The notes beneath the pieces were generated by a model, which was not told where the DNA came from, did no database searches, and was given only the letters and a program-made list of their open reading frames with translations. Position numbers and translations under genes: made by a program. Shown one piece after another: positions 18,111 to 27,718 of a DNA stretch of 64,000 nucleotides. Origin of the DNA: Pseudomonadota bacterium (GTDB lineage Bacteria; Desulfobacterota; Desulfobulbia; Desulfobulbales; Desulfurivibrionaceae); assembly GCA_018830485.1 (NCBI GenBank), contig JAHJRQ010000013.1, positions 124,001 to 188,000 on the forward strand. Direction: 5' to 3'. How positions within the stretch are numbered: the stretch's first letter is position 1; each line of letters opens with the position of its first letter.

Positions 18111-19250
18111 ATGCCGCATACCGCCACCCTTGATCCAGCCAGCATCATTCAGCATGTCTATGTGGAGGATGACTGTCGGGATCTGCCCCTCACCGCAACT
18201 ATCCTGGCCAATCTTCCGGGCCGGGAGGTGAGGATTATTCCACCCCGTTCCGGCCTGGATCTTTTCGCGCCCGGCATCACCCCCCGGAATCTCACCAGCG
18301 GCAAGAAGCATCTTGTCCTCTGCAAAAACCGGGGCCGCTTTCTCAAGCCCTGCCCCGCGACCAGGGAATACCGCTGCTGCGACTATCAGGTGCTCAATGT
18401 CGCCATGAACTGCCCCATGGATTGCGTGTACTGCATCCTGCAGGCCTACCTCAACAACCCATGGCTTTCTTTTTTTGTGAACACCGATGATCTGCTGGCC
18501 GAACTTGCCACCGCCTTTGCCGAGGCCCCGCAGACCTTCCGCCGCATCGGCACCGGCGAATTCACCGACTCCATGGCCCTGGACCGGGTCACGGGCTTAA
18601 GCCGGATCCTCATCGAATTTTTCAAGGACCAGCCCAACGCGGTGCTTGAACTGAAGTCCAAAGCGGTGGCCCTGGACAACCTTCAGCACAGCGCGCATGG
18701 CGGCCGCACCATCATGGCCTGGTCCCTCAACAGCACGGAGATCATGGCCAAGGAGGAACTGCGCACCGCCGATCTGGAGCAGCGCTTGGCAGCGGCTGCC
18801 CAGTGCGCGGCCTGGGGCTACAAACTGGCCTTTCATTTCGACCCGCTCATCCATCATCCCGGCTGGCAGAAGGGCTACACCGAGACGATCGACCGGCTCT
18901 TCGCTGCGGTGCCGGCGGCAAGCATCGTCTGGATCAGCATGGGGGCGCTGCGCTTTCTTCCGGCCCTGAAAAACATCGCCACCGGGCGCTTCCCCAGATC
19001 CCGCTTCCTCCATGAAGAGTTTGTTCTGGGGCTCGACAACAAATTCCGCTACTTCCGGCCGCTGCGCACGGAGATGTACCGCCACATGGCGCACCATCTT
19101 TCCCGCTATCTGAACCCGGACACCTGCCTCTATTTCTGCATGGAAAGCGACGAGATCTGGCAAGAGGTTTTCGGCTTCATCCCGGAGGAAAAAGGCGGCC
19201 TGCCCGCCATGCTCGACCGGGCTGCCCGGGCAAAATGCGGCCCCCCCTGA
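18111..19250 (+). CDS. spore photoproduct lyase-like radical SAM protein
   Basis: The 379 residues carry the radical SAM cluster motif CPMDCVYC (CxxxCxxC) near residues 102-109, followed by LQAYLNNP and VNTDDLL, which resemble the SPL family. The rest fits a TIM-barrel radical SAM fold (GTGEFTDS, LELKSKA, AWSLNS, FHFDPLIHH). An additional Cys pair (YRCCDY) lies just before the motif. In the region where Bacillus SPL has its hydrogen-donor Cys, as I recall the sequence, this protein reads RIGTGEFTDS and has no Cys. I therefore call it an SPL-family protein of unproven substrate. AGGAAA lies nine bases before the ATG. It is divergent from the hyb operon. Confidence 0.85.
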   Translation: MPHTATLDPASIIQHVYVEDDCRDLPLTATILANLPGREVRIIPPRSGLDLFAPGITPRNLTSGKKHLVLCKNRGRFLKPCPATREYRCCDYQVLNVAMNCPMDCVYCILQAYLNNPWLSFFVNTDDLLAELATAFAEAPQTFRRIGTGEFTDSMALDRVTGLSRILIEFFKDQPNAVLELKSKAVALDNLQHSAHGGRTIMAWSLNSTEIMAKEELRTADLEQRLAAAAQCAAWGYKLAFHFDPLIHHPGWQKGYTETIDRLFAAVPAASIVWISMGALRFLPALKNIATGRFPRSRFLHEEFVLGLDNKFRYFRPLRTEMYRHMAHHLSRYLNPDTCLYFCMESDEIWQEVFGFIPEEKGGLPAMLDRAARAKCGPP

Positions 19251-19468
19251 GCACGGCCCCCATTCCGCCCCCCTTTTGGGTGTTGATTTTTGACCGGCCC
19301 ATCCTTACTATGATATATCGTTTCCCGGCAGCCATGCCCTGACGGCAACGGAGAGCCCGCACCCGGAAAAGGTTGGTGCGGTCGCGGGAAATAGCCGGTA
19401 TGATGGGCGGCCATCACTACAGCGCCTCTTTTTTTTGCAAATCTGATCGAGAATATTAAGGAGAAGAA

Positions 19469-19879
19469 ATGGTCAACAAAGTCATCCTCATCGGCAACCT
19501 CGGCAAAGACCCGGAAGTGCGCTACTCGCAGGCAGGGGCAGCCATCGCCAGCTTCAATGTCGCCACCACGGAAACCTGGAAGAAACAGGACGGCTCCAAG
19601 GAAGAGTTGACCGAATGGCACCGGATCGTGGCCTTTGGCCGTTTGGGCGAGATTTGCGGCGAGTACCTGTCAAAGGGCTCCAAGGTCTTCATCGAAGGAC
19701 GGCTGCAAACCCGCAAATGGGACGACAAGGACGGCAACACCAAATACACCACCGAGATCGTGGCCCGGGAGATGAAGATGCTCTCTCCCCGCGGCAGCAG
19801 CGGCGATTCCGGGCAGGGCCGGCAGTACGACGACCAGCCCTTCCCCGAGCCGGTCATGGGCGATGATGTTCCGTTCTGA
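19469..19879 (+). CDS. ssb: single-stranded DNA-binding protein
   Basis: The 136 residues start [19 protein letters not shown], the classic SSB N-terminus, with an OB-fold to about residue 110. A short linker and the acidic tip GDDVPF follow, which recruits repair and replication proteins. AAGGAG is placed well before the ATG. It stands alone, after the radical SAM gene and a 218-bp gap in which I see no further gene. Confidence 0.97.
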   Translation: MVNKVILIGNLGKDPEVRYSQAGAAIASFNVATTETWKKQDGSKEELTEWHRIVAFGRLGEICGEYLSKGSKVFIEGRLQTRKWDDKDGNTKYTTEIVAREMKMLSPRGSSGDSGQGRQYDDQPFPEPVMGDDVPF

Positions 19880-19910
19880 GGTTATTTTGCAGAAATAGAT
19901 ATATCCGGAA

Positions 19911-19981
19911 CCGTCACCCCGGGGGAAGCCGGGGCCCAGAAGCCCTTGCATACCGGATTCCGGCCTGCGCCGGAATGACGA
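19911..19981. repeat. REP-like palindromic repeat between ssb and dnaJ-like gene
   Basis: This stretch carries GTCACCCCGGGGGAAGCCGG and GGATTCCGGCCTGCGCCGGAATGACG-type palindromes, read as TTCCGGCCTGCGCCGGAA at its core. The GTCA and TGAC ends are inverted. The pattern is that of intergenic repeat units common in many proteobacterial genomes. Confidence 0.65.
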
Positions 19982-20028
19982 CACAGGGCGAAATAACAGA
20001 CGCCAGGACAGACACAGGCAGGCAAGGT

Positions 20029-20970
20029 ATGGATTACTATAAATTACTCGGTGTGAAAAAAAACGCTTCCCCGGAGGAAATCAAGAAAGCCTACCGCAAA
20101 CTTGCCCTCAAGTATCATCCGGACCGCAACAAGGGGAACAAGGAGGCGGAGGAGCAGTTTAAAAAGATCAGCGAGGCGTACGCCGTTCTTTCCGACAAGG
20201 AGAAACGGCAGCAATACGATTCCTTCGGCTCCGCCGGCTTCCAGCAGCGCTATTCCCAGGAGGATATCTTCCGCAATGCCGATCTGGGTGATATTCTGCG
20301 GGAATTCGGCATCAACTTCGGCGGGGGCCGCGCCACCTTCCGGAGTTCCGGCGGGGGCGGCGGCGTCTTCGAGGAGATGTTCCGCCAGCCGGGGGCAGGG
20401 GGACGCACCAGCCAGGGTTTTCAGGATTTCCGCCAGCAGCAACAGGTGAAGGGCAACGATCTTTCCCTGGAAATGCCCATCGCCCTCAATGAGGTGCTGA
20501 CCGGCGCCGAAAAGACCATCTCCCTTGGCCGCGGCGGTGCGGCGGAGAGGGTTTCCGTAAAGATTCCCCCTGGAATCGAGACCGGAAAGAAGCTGCGGGT
20601 TTCCGGCAAGGGGTCCCCTTCCCCCATGGGGGGCCCGCCGGGCGATCTCTATCTGCTGATCACGGTCGAACCCCACCCGGTCTTCAGCCGGGAAGGGGCG
20701 CACCTCTCCATGGATCTGCAAATCCCATACAGCTCCGCCGTGTTCGGCGCCGAGGTGGAGGTTCCCACCCTGGACGGCAAGCAGCTCAAGGTCAAGGTTC
20801 CCCCCGGCTGCCAGCCCCAGGCAAAACTGCGCCTGCGCAAACAGGGCTTGCCGGAGGGACGGGGAGGCGAACGGGGAGACCTGCTGGTGAAAATCGTGGT
20901 GGCGGTGCCGAAGGATCTGTCGAAGGAACAGCAGGCGCTGGTAGAAAAACTGAAAGAAACGGGGTTGTAG
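20029..20970 (+). CDS. DnaJ-family co-chaperone, CbpA-like (no zinc finger)
   Basis: The 313 residues have an N-terminal J domain ([12 protein letters not shown] motif in KYHPDRN, about 1-70). A Gly/Phe-rich region follows (about 75-145), then the two C-terminal substrate-binding beta domains (about 155-310). The CxxCxGxG zinc motifs of true DnaJ are missing, so it is the class II, CbpA-like type that stimulates DnaK. I start at MDYYKLL (20029); 18 in-frame codons further upstream lie in the repeat region and lack homology. A bidirectional terminator follows at 21152. Confidence 0.92.
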   Translation: MDYYKLLGVKKNASPEEIKKAYRKLALKYHPDRNKGNKEAEEQFKKISEAYAVLSDKEKRQQYDSFGSAGFQQRYSQEDIFRNADLGDILREFGINFGGGRATFRSSGGGGGVFEEMFRQPGAGGRTSQGFQDFRQQQQVKGNDLSLEMPIALNEVLTGAEKTISLGRGGAAERVSVKIPPGIETGKKLRVSGKGSPSPMGGPPGDLYLLITVEPHPVFSREGAHLSMDLQIPYSSAVFGAEVEVPTLDGKQLKVKVPPGCQPQAKLRLRKQGLPEGRGGERGDLLVKIVVAVPKDLSKEQQALVEKLKETGL

Positions 20971-21151
20971 CCCTTCGCCGGGCAGTAGCCCGGACAAACC
21001 CGGCTTTGAGTTCGTCAGGAACGCCGAGCAGGGTATTGAAAAACTCGATTTTCCGCCCTGCGTGCGAACCGGGGATGAGCGCCAGATCAACGAGCTCTAA
21101 CTTGTTGCAATTGCGAGGCAGGACAGAATGCACCTCTGGCCGATCGTGGTT

Positions 21152-21176
21152 AAAAAAAGCCAGGACGGCTTTTTTT
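21152..21176. terminator. bidirectional terminator between the DnaJ-like and lipoprotein genes
   Basis: Seven A, GCC, a 5-base loop, GGC and seven T form a symmetric stem working on both strands. It lies between the convergent genes ending at 20970 and 21186. Confidence 0.7.
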
Positions 21177-21185
21177 AACATCCTG

Positions 21186-21902
21186 TCAGAGCAGTATGCC
21201 GACAAAAATGGTGGACATGCTGAACATGTATCGCTCCGGCAATCCTCCCCGCATGGCGATATCATCCTCAAGGCGGGTGAGGATCCGGGTCATGATAACC
21301 TCGTAGCCCATGTTGAGGTAGCCGTCCGCGCCAGCTTCGTTGGTGAGAAAAAGCAGTTTGCCGTTTTTGTCCTTGTATGTTTTCAGCCGCCAGTTCACCT
21401 GACTGAGATTATGGTGGAGCCGTTGCAACCGCTCCAGCGAAATCTGCAGACCGCTCACAAAAATACCCTCGTCCCCGACATTATACGCCTCCACGATGCT
21501 TTTCCACAACCCGAGGCTCAGCAGATAGACCCGGTCCGGCTCGACGGTTTCGGGATGGAAGGCGGCAGCGAGGATTTCGTGGGATTGCTTGTACGCATAA
21601 ATCTGCTCCCCCGTGGGCAGGGGAGCGAAAACAGCATCGATCTTCCGCCGCTGCCGGGCCGGATCTTTCTCATATTTTGGGTTTTTGGCATAAAGCCGGG
21701 CAGTGAATTCCCGCAGGGAATTCTGATACTGGCGCACATGATGCCGGATAATACCGACATCCGTGGGGGTAAAAAAACTCCCGAACCCGCCATTGGCGCC
21801 GGTTCCTGAAACTCCACAGCCAGGAAGCAACAGCAGGGCGCACCCCAGCAGAATGGCTGCGACTGTTTCGCACGGACCAGGCACAAGCGGTCTCGGCATC
21901 AC
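21186..21902 (-). CDS. lipoprotein of unknown function
   Basis: The 238 residues begin with a hydrophobic signal ending in lipobox LLPGC, so the protein should be lipidated. After a Gly-rich stretch it is mostly helical, with repeated basic and aromatic positions, and ends in a weakly hydrophobic FVGILL. I recognise no domain. It is read after purC but a terminator lies between, so it is probably transcribed on its own. Two adjacent ATG codons could each serve as start. Confidence 0.75.
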   Translation of the reverse strand: MMPRPLVPGPCETVAAILLGCALLLLPGCGVSGTGANGGFGSFFTPTDVGIIRHHVRQYQNSLREFTARLYAKNPKYEKDPARQRRKIDAVFAPLPTGEQIYAYKQSHEILAAAFHPETVEPDRVYLLSLGLWKSIVEAYNVGDEGIFVSGLQISLERLQRLHHNLSQVNWRLKTYKDKNGKLLFLTNEAGADGYLNMGYEVIMTRILTRLEDDIAMRGGLPERYMFSMSTIFVGILL

Positions 21903-22006
21903 GCACCTCCCGGAAAAATGGTTTCCTGACTACAGCCACGCACACGAGCTGTAACCCATACCCCGTCTTTCCGATGATAGCACAGTTTCCCCCTGCGGCT
22001 GCCGAC

Positions 22007-22033
22007 AAAAAAAACGCCATATCTGGCTTTTTT
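22007..22033 (-). terminator. terminator of purC
   Basis: On the minus strand, AAAAAAGCC, a 6-base loop, GGC and G followed by eight T lie 10 bp past the purC stop. This is a short but well-placed intrinsic terminator. Confidence 0.7.
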
Positions 22034-22043
22034 AAACAGTCTG

Positions 22044-22934
22044 CTAGATATCCGCCCCGGTTATCTTGACCAGCGCCTCCCGATAGCGGGACGCGGTCTT
22101 CTCGACGATTTCCCGAGGCAGTGGGGGCGGCGGCGGATTTTTCCCCCAATCGAGGGTGGAGAGATAGTCGCGGAGAAACTGCTTGTCAAAACTCGGCTGT
22201 CCCGCGCCGGGCTGGTACTGATCCTTCGGCCAGAACCGGGAGGAATCCGGGGTCAGCACCTCATCGATGAGAATAATCTCGCCGTTATACATACCCAACT
22301 CGAACTTTGTATCGGCAATGATGATTCCCCTGCCAAGGGCGTAATCCGCCGCCTTGACATAGAGACGCACGCAGATATCCTTGATCCTGGCGGTCTGCTC
22401 CTTGCCTAACATATTTTCCATCTCGGCCAAGGAAATGTTCTCGTCGTGCGCGCCAAGCGCCGCCTTGGTGGAAGGGGTGAATAGCGGCTCGGGGAACTTG
22501 TCCGACTCCCGCATTCCCGCGGGCAAGGCAAAGCCGCATACGGTCGGGTCTTTTTTATAGGCCTGCCAAAAGGAGCCCGAGAGATAGCCGCGGACAATAC
22601 ACTCCACCGGCAGGGGCTTGGCCTTTTTCACCAGCAGGCTGCGCCCAGCCAACTGCTCCCGGTATGGGGCGCAGGCTACCGGATATTCCTCAACATTGGC
22701 CGTGATCAGATGATTGGGCACAATGTCCTTGAGATAGTCAAACCAGAAAAGGGAAAGCTTGGTCAGAATCGCGCCCTTGTTCGGGATGGGGTCATCCATG
22801 ACCACATCAAAGGCGGAGATCCGATCCGAGGCCACCATCAGCAGGTGGTCTTCCACCTCGTAGAGATCCCGGACCTTGCCGCGATGCAGCAGATGGAGGC
22901 TGGCAAAATTCGTTTGCGTAATGGGTGTTGTCAT
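22044..22934 (-). CDS. purC: SAICAR synthetase
   Basis: PurC joins aspartate to CAIR with ATP in step 8 of purine synthesis. The 296-residue sequence is of the longer type, with HRGKVRDLYEV near the N-terminus, SDRISAFDVVM, CIVRGYLSGS, IIADTKFELG and LIDEVLTPDSSRFW, all family signatures. AAGGA precedes the ATG. Its leader, up to mutL, contains a hairpin (23038-23087). It is separate from purE and purD, found 10 kb away. Confidence 0.97.
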   Translation of the reverse strand: MTTPITQTNFASLHLLHRGKVRDLYEVEDHLLMVASDRISAFDVVMDDPIPNKGAILTKLSLFWFDYLKDIVPNHLITANVEEYPVACAPYREQLAGRSLLVKKAKPLPVECIVRGYLSGSFWQAYKKDPTVCGFALPAGMRESDKFPEPLFTPSTKAALGAHDENISLAEMENMLGKEQTARIKDICVRLYVKAADYALGRGIIIADTKFELGMYNGEIILIDEVLTPDSSRFWPKDQYQPGAGQPSFDKQFLRDYLSTLDWGKNPPPPPLPREIVEKTASRYREALVKITGADI

Positions 22935-23037
22935 GACTTTTTCCTTATCAATAAAATTACAGGGCGGAGGGCACTGGAATGCCGATGCCTATTAAATAGG
23001 ATACTTTTTTTCAAGCCGCTTGCGCGATATTTTTTCA

Positions 23038-23087
23038 GGAGCCGTTCAGAAACATCAGGCCATTCATGTTGCCTACTGTACGGCTCC
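23038..23087 (-). other. hairpin in the leader before purC
   Basis: Perfect arms GGAGCCGT and ACGGCTCC with an inner AACAT/ATGTT stem lie about 100-150 bases before the purC start and 58 bp after mutL. It lacks a T-run, so it is not a simple terminator. It does not match a purine riboswitch that I can recognise. Confidence 0.4.
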
Positions 23088-23145
23088 TTATGCCATTGGC
23101 TGCCTAAAACGGCCATGTTATTTTTTGACGATGGCTTATCCGGAC

Positions 23146-24987
23146 TCAGCCGCGATAAAACCACTTCTTGATCTCCTCGGAGGTAAAGCTCTTGGCCACC
23201 GGCCGGCCATGGGGGCAATGGGAAAAAACCTCGGCCCGCTGCATTTCGTCCAGCAGCGCTTCGGCTTCCGTGGCGGCCAGCCTTTGCCCCGCCTTGATCG
23301 CCGCCTTGCAGGCCATATCGGAGAGGACCTCCTCGGCCCGCACCCCGCCTCTGCCCGAGCCAGGCTCGCCGAACCTGGCAAAGATACCGGCCATCACCTC
23401 TTCAACCGGAGAGCGGTCAAGCACCGCGGGCACGGCCTTCACCACCTGGCTGGCCCCTCCAAAATCCTCGATCTCGACCCCGAGGGCACGGATCTCCTCG
23501 GCATACTCCTTAAGAATCTGGAGCTCCTCCAGGCTGCACTCCATGACCCTTGGGAACAAAAGGGTCTGCCGGGCGATTTTTTTGCTGGCAAACTGCCTTT
23601 TCAACGTTTCAAACAACAGCCGTTCATGGGCGGCATGCTGGTCAACGGCAAGCAGTCCGTTTTCCGTGGCGCAGAGCAGGTAGGTGTCCAGCACCTGCCC
23701 GAGATAGCGCAATCCGCCACGGGAGGGGGCTCTCTCCTCCCCGGCCGCGGTCAGAGACTGGGGCTGCTCGGCCCCACAATTGCCTTTCGAAAAGAGGGGC
23801 TTTTCTGAAGCAGGCTGAGGAACCGACGGCACGGCAGCGCCAGCAGCCGCAAAAAGCGGCAACGGCTCCTGCGCCTCAGGGTCGGCAATGGCAGAACCCG
23901 GCTCATACGCCTTGGCTGGAGCGGATTTGGCCTGCTCCTGCCCCCTGTCCTGATCAAAAACTGGAACCCGGAATATCTCCTTTTTCAAGGCCCGCTGATG
24001 ATCCGCCATGGCACCCTGAACCGCGGCGACCACGGCCTGATGCACCGACGACGGCTTATGGAACCTGACCTCCTGCTTTGTGGGGTGGACATTCACATCA
24101 ACGCTTGCAAGCGGCAGGCTCAGAAAAATCACCCCGCCCACCCCCCGGCCCTTCATGAGATAGTTCTGCAGCCCTTCGCCCACCGCGTGGGCTACCAGGC
24201 GGTCATGGATCGCCCGGCCATTGACAAATATTCGCAAGCGTCCGGCAGCAGGGGCGTCCGGCGGCAGAAGATACCCCCAAACCCCAGGCTCGGTCTCGTC
24301 CTGGGCTTGGCGCTCCACCTCCACCAATGCGCCCCCTCCCTTGCCAAAAATCCGTTCCGCCCTGCTCCGTGGGGTGTCAAGCCGCGAAGGCAGCCGCAAC
24401 ACCTCGCGTCCGTCCACGCTGAAACTCACCCCCAGTTCCGGGCGGGCCAGGGCATAATTCTTCACCACCTCTTCGATATGGGCCAGTTCCGTGCGGGTGG
24501 ATTTTAAAAATTTTTTCCGGGCCGGGACATTGCCGAAAAGATCCGTCACCTCAAAGGAGGTGCCTGGGCTGCCCCCCATCTCATGCACCTTGAGAACCGT
24601 GCCGAAGCGAAGATCAACCTGGGTTCCCAGCTCTTGGGTTGCGAGACGCGAGGTAATCCGCACCCGGGAAACCGAGGCGATGCTGGGCACGGCCTCGCCT
24701 CGAAACCCGAGGGAACGAATGGCGCCAAGCTCGGCCAAGCTTGTGATCTTGCTGGTGGCATGGCGCTCCAGACAGAGGAGCACATCATCCTGATCCATGC
24801 CTGAGCCGTCGTCAATCACCCGGATCAGGCGGGTGCCGTCGCCTTCCACCTGGATACCGACCTGGGTTGCCCCGGCATCGATGGCGTTCTCCAGCAGCTC
24901 CTTGACCACCGAGGCAGGCCGCTCGACAACCTCGCCGGCCGCGATCTGGTTGGCCAGATTTTCCGGAAGAATCCTGATCCTGGACAA
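23146..24987 (-). CDS. mutL: DNA mismatch repair protein MutL
   Basis: The 613 residues have an N-terminal GHKL ATPase (LPENLANQIAAGEVVERPASV, ENAIDAGAT, DDGSGM, GFRGEA) to about 330, a linker rich in Ala/Pro, and a C-terminal dimerisation domain. The latter contains the DQHAAHERLLFE motif, the metal-binding endonuclease signature found in bacteria without MutH. The start is a TTG at 24985-24987, three bases after the upstream gene's stop, and the family N-terminus begins exactly there. It is therefore likely translated by coupling with the M23 peptidase gene. Confidence 0.96.
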   Translation of the reverse strand: MSRIRILPENLANQIAAGEVVERPASVVKELLENAIDAGATQVGIQVEGDGTRLIRVIDDGSGMDQDDVLLCLERHATSKITSLAELGAIRSLGFRGEAVPSIASVSRVRITSRLATQELGTQVDLRFGTVLKVHEMGGSPGTSFEVTDLFGNVPARKKFLKSTRTELAHIEEVVKNYALARPELGVSFSVDGREVLRLPSRLDTPRSRAERIFGKGGGALVEVERQAQDETEPGVWGYLLPPDAPAAGRLRIFVNGRAIHDRLVAHAVGEGLQNYLMKGRGVGGVIFLSLPLASVDVNVHPTKQEVRFHKPSSVHQAVVAAVQGAMADHQRALKKEIFRVPVFDQDRGQEQAKSAPAKAYEPGSAIADPEAQEPLPLFAAAGAAVPSVPQPASEKPLFSKGNCGAEQPQSLTAAGEERAPSRGGLRYLGQVLDTYLLCATENGLLAVDQHAAHERLLFETLKRQFASKKIARQTLLFPRVMECSLEELQILKEYAEEIRALGVEIEDFGGASQVVKAVPAVLDRSPVEEVMAGIFARFGEPGSGRGGVRAEEVLSDMACKAAIKAGQRLAATEAEALLDEMQRAEVFSHCPHGRPVAKSFTSEEIKKWFYRG

Positions 24988-24990
24988 AAC

Positions 24991-26361
24991 TCAGAGCACA
25001 CTCAACATGTGAAGTTTCAGCCACTCCTCGTCCCACCACTCCACCGGATCGACAAAGATGCCGTTGACCAGCATGCTGAAGTGAAGGTGATCTCCCCCCG
25101 CCATGCCGGTGGTGCCGGAAAGGCCGAGAATCGCGCCCTTCTCAACCATGCTGTTCAGGGGAACATCAATCTGGCTCAGATGGGAGTAGAGGCTGAAAAT
25201 CCCCTGGCCATGATCCAGGATAACGGTATTTCCGTAAATCCCAAGATACTCGGCAAAAACCACCAGCCCCCGGTTGGCGGCCTCGATATCGGCATGTTCA
25301 AGCGAGGCGATGTCCACCCCCAGATGCACCTGCTCGTCGATCTTCTCGCCGTTGTAAAGATACGTCCGGTGATCGGCGTATCCTGCCCGCGGGCTCCCCT
25401 GCATCCGCCCGAAACGGCCATCCCAAAGACGTTCCGGCTGAAATTTCGAACAAACCTCCTGAATTTTCTTGTAATTGGCCGCCCGGATGTCGTTGTTCAC
25501 CGAAACAAACTGCTCCACCGGCGTGCCGCTCAATTCCGGATAATGGGAGGCGAATTCCGGCAGCTTGGCGGAGAGAAACCCGTCTCCGATGCTGATCTTG
25601 TCACTGGCAACCTTGCGCAGATGCAGGTTCATGGCAAAGGGAGCCTTGGCCTCGTTTCCGGCCTGGTCTTCCGCAACCACAAAGGCCTTTTCCAGTGCGG
25701 CGATATCGTGGGGCAGCCCCATGCAGGCGCCATAGACCCCCTCGCCCCGCTTGGGCAGAGGAAAACCCGGGTAGAAGATCTCGTTGATCAGCACTCCGTG
25801 CCTGCCCGCCGCCTCGCTGACCCGGTAGATAACCACCCCGGCGCCGCCGCCTTTGATGTACCGGGGCGACTCCATCACGCTGATCGCCGGCGGCTTGGTG
25901 TCGATGACGACAACCGTGGAGTGTACGGTGACATTGCCCCTGAACCAGTTCCACCAAGAATAATCAACCGCCGTCACCACCAATTCCGCCGAGCCGTCCA
26001 TGAAGCCCAGACTCTTGGGCGTGATCTCGAAGGCCTCCTCGATCTGCTTGGGCCCCCCTCCGGCGAGAGACCCCGCCTTGGGATAGCTTTTTTCAAGCAA
26101 CACCACCTTCTTGCCCTCCTGAAGGAGGGAAACCTTGATGGAACTCAAACCACTCTCGGCATCACTTGCAACCACGGACATCTGCCGGGCAAGGCCGATG
26201 TGGGAGCTCTCCCCATTGAGCGTTACCCGGGGGTTTTCCATCTCCCCCACCAGCCAGAAAAAAACCGCCAGCATAAGCCCGAACAATCCCAAGCCCCCAA
26301 TAATCAGGGAGGGAAGTGCGCTCCTGTTTTTCTTCGCTTTGTCAAACGGGTCAAGATTCAT
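24991..26361 (-). CDS. M23 family membrane-anchored metallopeptidase
   Basis: The 456 residues have an N-terminal membrane anchor (about 15-38), a long beta-rich periplasmic region (about 50-300), and a C-terminal LytM/M23 domain. The zinc and catalytic residues are in HLGVD, SHLSQ and GDHLHFSM, all intact, so cell-wall endopeptidase activity is likely. Two segments (about 45-130 and 155-245) resemble Ig-like folds seen in other cell-wall enzymes. The gene is immediately before mutL. Confidence 0.9.
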   Translation of the reverse strand: MNLDPFDKAKKNRSALPSLIIGGLGLFGLMLAVFFWLVGEMENPRVTLNGESSHIGLARQMSVVASDAESGLSSIKVSLLQEGKKVVLLEKSYPKAGSLAGGGPKQIEEAFEITPKSLGFMDGSAELVVTAVDYSWWNWFRGNVTVHSTVVVIDTKPPAISVMESPRYIKGGGAGVVIYRVSEAAGRHGVLINEIFYPGFPLPKRGEGVYGACMGLPHDIAALEKAFVVAEDQAGNEAKAPFAMNLHLRKVASDKISIGDGFLSAKLPEFASHYPELSGTPVEQFVSVNNDIRAANYKKIQEVCSKFQPERLWDGRFGRMQGSPRAGYADHRTYLYNGEKIDEQVHLGVDIASLEHADIEAANRGLVVFAEYLGIYGNTVILDHGQGIFSLYSHLSQIDVPLNSMVEKGAILGLSGTTGMAGGDHLHFSMLVNGIFVDPVEWWDEEWLKLHMLSVL

Positions 26362-26686
26362 GCATCCATCCTCTTCACACGGGCGTTCCGGACACGGAAC
26401 CTTTTAAAATGGCAACTTTACCCGGCAGGAACATCACCCAGGGACTTTCTCGTTTTCAAATTGTGGCGATAATACCATGAACCGAACCATGATTCCAGAG
26501 CTCTTAAGCCGTTATGCAAAAGAAAAATGAGCCTCAGCGGCAGGATAACAATGGCGGCATACAGAGCCGTATCGGCACGGTCCGGCAAGGTCTTTGTCCC
26601 GTAACGGCTCTTAATCTCTTGACAGGAAAAACCATCCTCATATAGTGTGCGAGGTGTTTTCCCGGAGAGAATCAGAGGCAACGAGC
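26362..26686. other. 325-bp divergent intergenic region
   Basis: This gap separates the M23 peptidase (minus) from the flavoprotein gene (plus). Apart from the promoter at 26619-26646 I see no supported gene or repeat. An 87-codon minus-strand reading frame covers much of it but lies over that promoter and has no homology I recognise. Confidence 0.6.
26619..26646 (+). promoter_or_regulatory. sigma-70-type promoter of the flavoprotein operon
   Basis: TTGACA (26619-26624), a 16-base spacer and TATAGT (26641-26646) lie about 40 bp before the ATG at 26687. The -35 matches fully, and the -10 at five of six positions. Confidence 0.8.
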
Positions 26687-27718
26687 ATGAAAAATTTTCA
26701 TACCGTCATCGTGGGGGGCGGTCCGGGAGGACTGGCCTGCGCCACCCTTCTCGCCCGACAGGGCAAAGAAGTTCTGGTCCTTGAGCGAAACAGCGTTATC
26801 GGCCCCAAGGTCTGCGCCGGCGGCATTCCCTCCGCAGCCCATGGCCTCGGTTTCCCGGAAACCCTGTGGGAAAAGTCCTTCGCCAGCCAGCACATCAACA
26901 GCAACTGGCAGCACGCCGTCATCCAAGACGACAGCCCCATTATCCGCACCGTTGACCGGGGCAGGCTCGGGCGATGGATGGCCGACAGAGCCGTGGACGC
27001 AGGAGTCAGCATCGCCACAAGCGCCCTTGTTCTCAAGATCGGGGAAAACCGGGTGCATACCCGGGGGGGGGAGGAGTTCGGCTTTTCCTTCCTGGTGGGC
27101 GCCGATGGGAGCAGTTCCCTGGTACGCCGCCAGCTTGGTCTTCCCACGGAGCAGATGGGGGTGGGCATCAACTACCAGGTGCAGGGCAACTTCCCCGAGA
27201 TGCAGTGGCACCTGGACACCGAACTTTTCGGCAACGGCTACGCCTGGATTTTCCCCCATCAGGACACCGCCTCCATCGGCGTATATGCCCGGCGCAGCAC
27301 GAGCAAACCCAACATCCTGCTGAACCGCCTGCACCAGTGGGGCGCCCGCTACAACCTGGAACTCAAGTCGCGCCAGCCGCAGGCCGCCCTGATCAACTCA
27401 GATTTTCGCGGCTGGCGTTTTCACAACCGCTTTCTGATCGGCGATGCGGCGGGCCTTGCCTCGGGACTCACCGGCGAAGGCATTTATTCGGCGATCGTTT
27501 CCGGGGAAGAAGCGGCGCGCACCATCCTTGATGCCGGGTATGAAAGCAAAAAAATGACCCAGCTCATCAAGAGGCATCACCAGCATAGCCGCATCCTCGA
27601 ACTGGCCTCCGGCGGCAAACTGGCCGGAAAAATCGTCCTGGAATCCCTGATTTTCTGCCTGCGCACCGGCCTTATCCCTTTCCGCGCCCTGGAAATGGGC
27701 ATCGATCAACCCTCATGA
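26687..27718 (+). CDS. geranylgeranyl reductase-like FAD-dependent oxidoreductase
   Basis: The 343 residues open with an FAD-binding Rossmann motif (VIVGGGPGGLACATLLA). CAGG follows near residue 45, and GDAAGLASGLTGEGIYSAI, the second FAD motif of the geranylgeranyl reductase family, lies near 250. Related enzymes reduce isoprenoid chains of lipids, quinones or tetrapyrrole tails. The substrate here is unknown. The start is the ATG at 26687; an in-frame upstream extension reaches into the promoter. It overlaps the next gene by ATGA. Confidence 0.88.
   Translation: MKNFHTVIVGGGPGGLACATLLARQGKEVLVLERNSVIGPKVCAGGIPSAAHGLGFPETLWEKSFASQHINSNWQHAVIQDDSPIIRTVDRGRLGRWMADRAVDAGVSIATSALVLKIGENRVHTRGGEEFGFSFLVGADGSSSLVRRQLGLPTEQMGVGINYQVQGNFPEMQWHLDTELFGNGYAWIFPHQDTASIGVYARRSTSKPNILLNRLHQWGARYNLELKSRQPQAALINSDFRGWRFHNRFLIGDAAGLASGLTGEGIYSAIVSGEEAARTILDAGYESKKMTQLIKRHHQHSRILELASGGKLAGKIVLESLIFCLRTGLIPFRALEMGIDQPS

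Noticed and set aside
22931-23218. 95-codon minus-strand reading frame across the purC leader
   Set aside because: It overlaps the end of mutL and the purC start region and covers the leader hairpin. There is no family resemblance.
26418-26681. 87-codon minus-strand reading frame with a hydrophobic stretch
   Set aside because: It covers the strong promoter of the flavoprotein gene, has no ribosome binding site that I can see and no recognisable homology, and lies in a divergent intergenic region.
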